Assembly: GCA_030065775.1 (NCBI GenBank)
Contig: JASJDL010000005.1
Location: forward strand, 1 to 40,969
Origin: Flavobacteriaceae bacterium
GTDB lineage: Bacteria > Bacteroidota > Bacteroidia > Flavobacteriales > Flavobacteriaceae
Length of the DNA: 40,969 nucleotides
Direction of reading: 5' to 3'
Shown: in pieces, positions 37,548 to 40,969 of the stretch
Position numbering within the stretch: the first letter of the stretch is position 1
Layout of the letters: every line of letters starts with the position of its first letter
Position numbers and translations under genes: made by a program
Notes under the pieces: model-generated
What the model saw: the letters and a program-made list of their open reading frames with translations, nothing else
Told to the model about the DNA's origin: nothing
The model's database searches: none

Positions 37548-39437
37548 TTATTCAACTTTTACAAGGTTTAAGCCATCATACTTCACCAAAAACACACCAT
37601 TATTTACAAAGCCTTTATTGAAGCCATTGCTATGATATTCAAATTTTGTAGACATGCGTTCTGAAAATCCAGAGTTTAGCGCTGTGTCAATACCTTCGTA
37701 ACTGGCAAATCGTAATAATGCGTCATACATCAAATCAAATCCCTTAAAAGAATATTCAGAAGGCACCGCATAATTAATGCGCTGATATCGAGATACAAAC
37801 CTTTTAACCTCATCACTTTGATAATCTATAAAACTGTGTGTCGGATAGTGAAAATTGACATGGGCTAAATGGTTATTGATATCCTTTTGATCATCAAAAT
37901 TCTTACCTCTATTCAAAGCAAAAAACGTGGTCTTCACTGTTTCAGGTAATGACCCGAGGTTATTGACAACGTCACGCGTAACTACGGCATCATCACTAAT
38001 TAATAGTACCCAATTATCCTGATCTTCGGGCAATTTTTCTATAAATAGCTCACGTTTGATATAACCTTCCTCGGGTTTTATAACCGTGATTACCCTACTG
38101 GAATCTAATTTTTGAAGGCGCTCCAGGGCACTAGTTAAAATGGGTTGTGAAACTTTTGCGGTGTCTGATATAATAACCAGGTTTTGATCTTTATAATTAG
38201 CTTCTAAATAAGACAGCACTTTATTGGACATTCCTTCGGCAGAAGCTACCTCTTGAATTACGCTTTTCGCATCCAGATCTGCATGATTATTTCTGGATAC
38301 CGGCGAGATAAGTGGAATTTGCCTGTCTCCCAAAAAACCAGCGACATATTCGAGGTTGCTGTAAAACATTGGGCCGATAATAACATCAACATTATCGAGA
38401 TCAACAGCAGAGAAAACACTTTTAATTTTATCTTTACTATTCTGCGTATCAAAGACTTTCACATGTACCGATAATCCTTGTTGTTTTAAAGAGTCCAATG
38501 CAAGCGCTGCTCCCAGGTAAAAATCAGAAACGATATCGCTTGTCCTGCTCTTTTCGAAATTTACGGAGGACTTATTGCTCATAAAAGGTAATAGTAATAA
38601 GGCCTTGATTTCCTTACCTGAAGTAATAAAAGGAGTGAAGACTTTTTCTGTTGCTCCTAATGTAGGGATCTTAATCAACATCCCTACTTTTAAACCTTCC
38701 TGCAAATCAGGATTCGCAGCGATTAAATCTTCTTGACTTACTGCAAAGCGCTGGCCCAAATTAAAGTAAGTATCCCCCGCTTCGACCTGATGATTCACGT
38801 ATTCCTCACTCTCATTTGGGATTTCAGGAGTGTTTGGGACCTGGATGATAGCATCGCTTTTCAGCCCTTCCTCTTTAAGAATTGGGTTCAATTCTTCTAA
38901 TCGTTCGATCGTGATGCCATATCTTCTGGCAATACTATACTTTGTTTCTTTAGGTTTAACCAGATATGGCTTGGTGTCTCCGGAAACAACGCCGTCATCT
39001 TCTCCATTTAATTTGAAACTGTCGGGAACAGGAATTTTAATAATTTGTCCGGCTTTCAGGTCTTCCCTTTTTAATACGGGGTTGAACCTGATTAATACCT
39101 TCTTGCGGGTTCCATATGCTCTCTTTAACTTGGAGAAAGTTTCCTTAGGTAAAACTTTATGGTATAGAAAGCCATCTTCAACATAATCTTTATGCTCTTC
39201 GGGCGATGTTGGTTTATAATTTTTATTAGGGACTATTAATATTTTCACACCTGCCAAGCCATTTTCTATATCCGGATTCAGCTTCAGCAAATCACTTGGT
39301 GTAATCAACAATTTCTTTGAAATACTTATGATGGTTTCCCCTTCCTGAACCTGGTATTTGATATATTTCTTTTCCTGCCCGTAAGCAGCAAAAACACTCA
39401 GGATAAAAATTAAAAATACTCCTACTATTTTATTCAT
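37548..39437 (-). CDS. LysM repeat protein (four LysM) with C-terminal type 1 periplasmic-binding-protein-like domain
   Basis: Four LysM units (YQVQEGETIISISKKL; YHKVLPKETFSKLKRAYG; YLVKPKETKYSIARRYG; HQVEAGDTYFNLGQRFAV), then IKALLLLPFM...DVIIGPMFYSNLEYVAGFLGDRQIPLISPVS. Confidence 0.88.
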   Translation of the reverse strand: MNKIVGVFLIFILSVFAAYGQEKKYIKYQVQEGETIISISKKLLITPSDLLKLNPDIENGLAGVKILIVPNKNYKPTSPEEHKDYVEDGFLYHKVLPKETFSKLKRAYGTRKKVLIRFNPVLKREDLKAGQIIKIPVPDSFKLNGEDDGVVSGDTKPYLVKPKETKYSIARRYGITIERLEELNPILKEEGLKSDAIIQVPNTPEIPNESEEYVNHQVEAGDTYFNLGQRFAVSQEDLIAANPDLQEGLKVGMLIKIPTLGATEKVFTPFITSGKEIKALLLLPFMSNKSSVNFEKSRTSDIVSDFYLGAALALDSLKQQGLSVHVKVFDTQNSKDKIKSVFSAVDLDNVDVIIGPMFYSNLEYVAGFLGDRQIPLISPVSRNNHADLDAKSVIQEVASAEGMSNKVLSYLEANYKDQNLVIISDTAKVSQPILTSALERLQKLDSSRVITVIKPEEGYIKRELFIEKLPEDQDNWVLLISDDAVVTRDVVNNLGSLPETVKTTFFALNRGKNFDDQKDINNHLAHVNFHYPTHSFIDYQSDEVKRFVSRYQRINYAVPSEYSFKGFDLMYDALLRFASYEGIDTALNSGFSERMSTKFEYHSNGFNKGFVNNGVFLVKYDGLNLVKVE

Positions 39438-39446
39438 GTTATTCTG

Positions 39447-40968
39447 TTATTCCCATTCTATAGTGGCCGGTGGCTTCGAGCTTATATCGTAGACCACCCT
39501 ATTAACACCAGGAACATTATTGATGATCTTATTTGACGTTTCCTGCAAAAATTCATATGGCAGGTCAGCCCAATCGGCTGTCATACCATCTGTTGACGTT
39601 ACTGCACGCAAAGCTACAACTTTTTCGTAAGTCCGCTCATCTCCCATAACCCCTACAGAATTGACAGGCAATAACATAACCCCAGCCTGCCAGACCTCAT
39701 TATAGAGGTTCCATTTTTTTAATCCCTCTATAAAAACAGCATCCACTTCCTGCAATATGCGTACTTTTTCGGCAGTGATATCACCTAATATTCTAATACC
39801 TAATCCCGGACCTGGAAAGGGATGTCTTCCCAATAAATCCGGGCTAATCCCCAAGGACTTCCCTACCCTGCGAACCTCATCTTTGAAGATCATTCGTAAG
39901 GGTTCTACGATTTTTAGTTTCATAAAGTCTGGCAATCCGCCTACATTATGATGGCTTTTTATGGTCGCAGAGGGTCCTCCCGTTACGGAAACCGATTCGA
40001 TCACGTCGGGATATATGGTTCCTTGCCCTAACCAGCTAACATCTTCGATTTTATGTGCTTCATCGTCAAAAACATCAATGAACGTATTACCAATTGCCTT
40101 GCGTTTTTTCTCAGGTTCGGTAATTCCTTTCAAGGCTTTCAAAAAGCGTGCCGAAGCGTCAACCCCTTTTACATTCAAGCCCATGCCTTTATATTGCTCC
40201 AGAACACTTTCAAATTCATTCTTTCGAAGCAGTCCATTATTCACAAAAATGCAATATAGATTCTTACCGATCGCCTTATCCAGTAAAACCGCAGCTACTG
40301 TAGAATCAACGCCACCTGATAGCCCCAGCACCACTTTATCATTCCCTAATTTTTCTTTTAAAGCCGCTATCGTTGTCTCGACAAAAGAATCGGGTGTCCA
40401 GCTTTGTTCTAATCCGGCTATGTTCACCAAAAAATTTTCTAATAGTTGCTTACCATCTGTTGAATGATATACTTCGGGGTGAAACTGGATAGCGTACGTA
40501 TCTTCCCCTTCAATCCTGAAAGCTGCATTAATCACATCATGCGTACTGGCAATACGGGTATAATTGTCAGGTAATTCTAAAATCGTATCAGAATGGCTCA
40601 TCCAGACTTGACTGTCATCTTCTATACTTTCGAATAACTTGCTGGAATTATCTATGAGCGTGAGTTTGGCTCGTCCGTACTCACGAGTATTTGAAGCGCC
40701 TACTTTTCCACCAAAAAAATGTACGAGGTATTGCGCTCCGTAGCAGATTCCCAATAATGGTTTTTTCCCTTTTATCTTTGAAAGGTCTGGTTGTGGGGCA
40801 TTTTCTGAGAGCACCGAATATGGGCTCCCTGATAAAATTACGGCTTTAAAATCATCAGGATTCACCTTTTCAGTATTAAAAGGATGAATCTCACAATAAA
40901 TATTCAGTTCTCTAATTCGGCGGGCGATAAGTTGGGTAACCTGTGAGCCGAAATCTAAAATAAGTACC
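39447..40968 (-). CDS. guaA: GMP synthase (glutamine-hydrolysing), 5'-truncated by the window edge
   Basis: GATase [39 protein letters not shown]-loop, [20 protein letters not shown]-terminal [10 protein letters not shown]. The frame continues past the track ORF start (40865) as [42 protein letters not shown]. Confidence 0.97.
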   Translation of the reverse strand, partial: VLILDFGSQVTQLIARRIRELNIYCEIHPFNTEKVNPDDFKAVILSGSPYSVLSENAPQPDLSKIKGKKPLLGICYGAQYLVHFFGGKVGASNTREYGRAKLTLIDNSSKLFESIEDDSQVWMSHSDTILELPDNYTRIASTHDVINAAFRIEGEDTYAIQFHPEVYHSTDGKQLLENFLVNIAGLEQSWTPDSFVETTIAALKEKLGNDKVVLGLSGGVDSTVAAVLLDKAIGKNLYCIFVNNGLLRKNEFESVLEQYKGMGLNVKGVDASARFLKALKGITEPEKKRKAIGNTFIDVFDDEAHKIEDVSWLGQGTIYPDVIESVSVTGGPSATIKSHHNVGGLPDFMKLKIVEPLRMIFKDEVRRVGKSLGISPDLLGRHPFPGPGLGIRILGDITAEKVRILQEVDAVFIEGLKKWNLYNEVWQAGVMLLPVNSVGVMGDERTYEKVVALRAVTSTDGMTADWADLPYEFLQETSNKIINNVPGVNRVVYDISSKPPATIEWE

Positions 40969-40969
40969 T

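Noticed and set aside
1-40969. CRISPR array, tRNA/rRNA genes, prophage, integrase or defence island
   Set aside because: No regularly spaced repeats, no tRNA-like cloverleaf motifs noticed, and no recognisable phage, integrase, restriction-modification or toxin-antitoxin genes.

Overview
This is a 40,969-bp chromosomal segment that looks like Bacteroidota, family Flavobacteriaceae. The basis is the AT-rich sequence, TAnnTTTG-type -7 boxes, DUF5606 and DUF6090 families, OMP_b-brl_3 and LysM proteins, and gene neighbourhoods. Most of it is housekeeping: menD (truncated), M28 peptidase, PPK2, a MacB/HlyD-type export locus, cca, an L-threonylcarbamoyladenylate synthase, an LPS/core glycosylation cluster, dapD, ruvX, def, DUF5606, mazG, asparaginase, M23 peptidase, SGNH esterase, a YbbA/YbbP-like ABC pair, two DUF6090 paralogs, NIF3, a CT398-like 'zinc ribbon' protein, UbiA-like, gcvP, pdhA, E2 (pdhC), an outer-membrane beta-barrel receptor, a LysM-PBP1 protein and guaA (truncated at the right edge). 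There is no CRISPR array, prophage, integrase, transposase, tRNA or rRNA that I can see. The points most worth a second look are: (i) a perfect 117-bp fold-back palindrome at the left edge that scrambles menD, probably an assembly or amplification artefact; (ii) a head-to-head REP-like hairpin pair placed directly against a DUF6090 start codon; (iii) a GT9-GT2 fusion in the LPS cluster; (iv) a 'zinc ribbon' protein that has lost all four zinc-ligand cysteines; (v) a 4xLysM + periplasmic-binding-fold protein; (vi) an ECF-like promoter motif occurring twice; (vii) a decayed FG-GAP/VCBS pseudogene; (viii) an unannotated 39-aa membrane micro-ORF; (ix) a MacB-type locus with no ATPase. I did not find a convincing, wholly new multi-gene system. 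All family calls are from reading the protein sequences; no database search was run.
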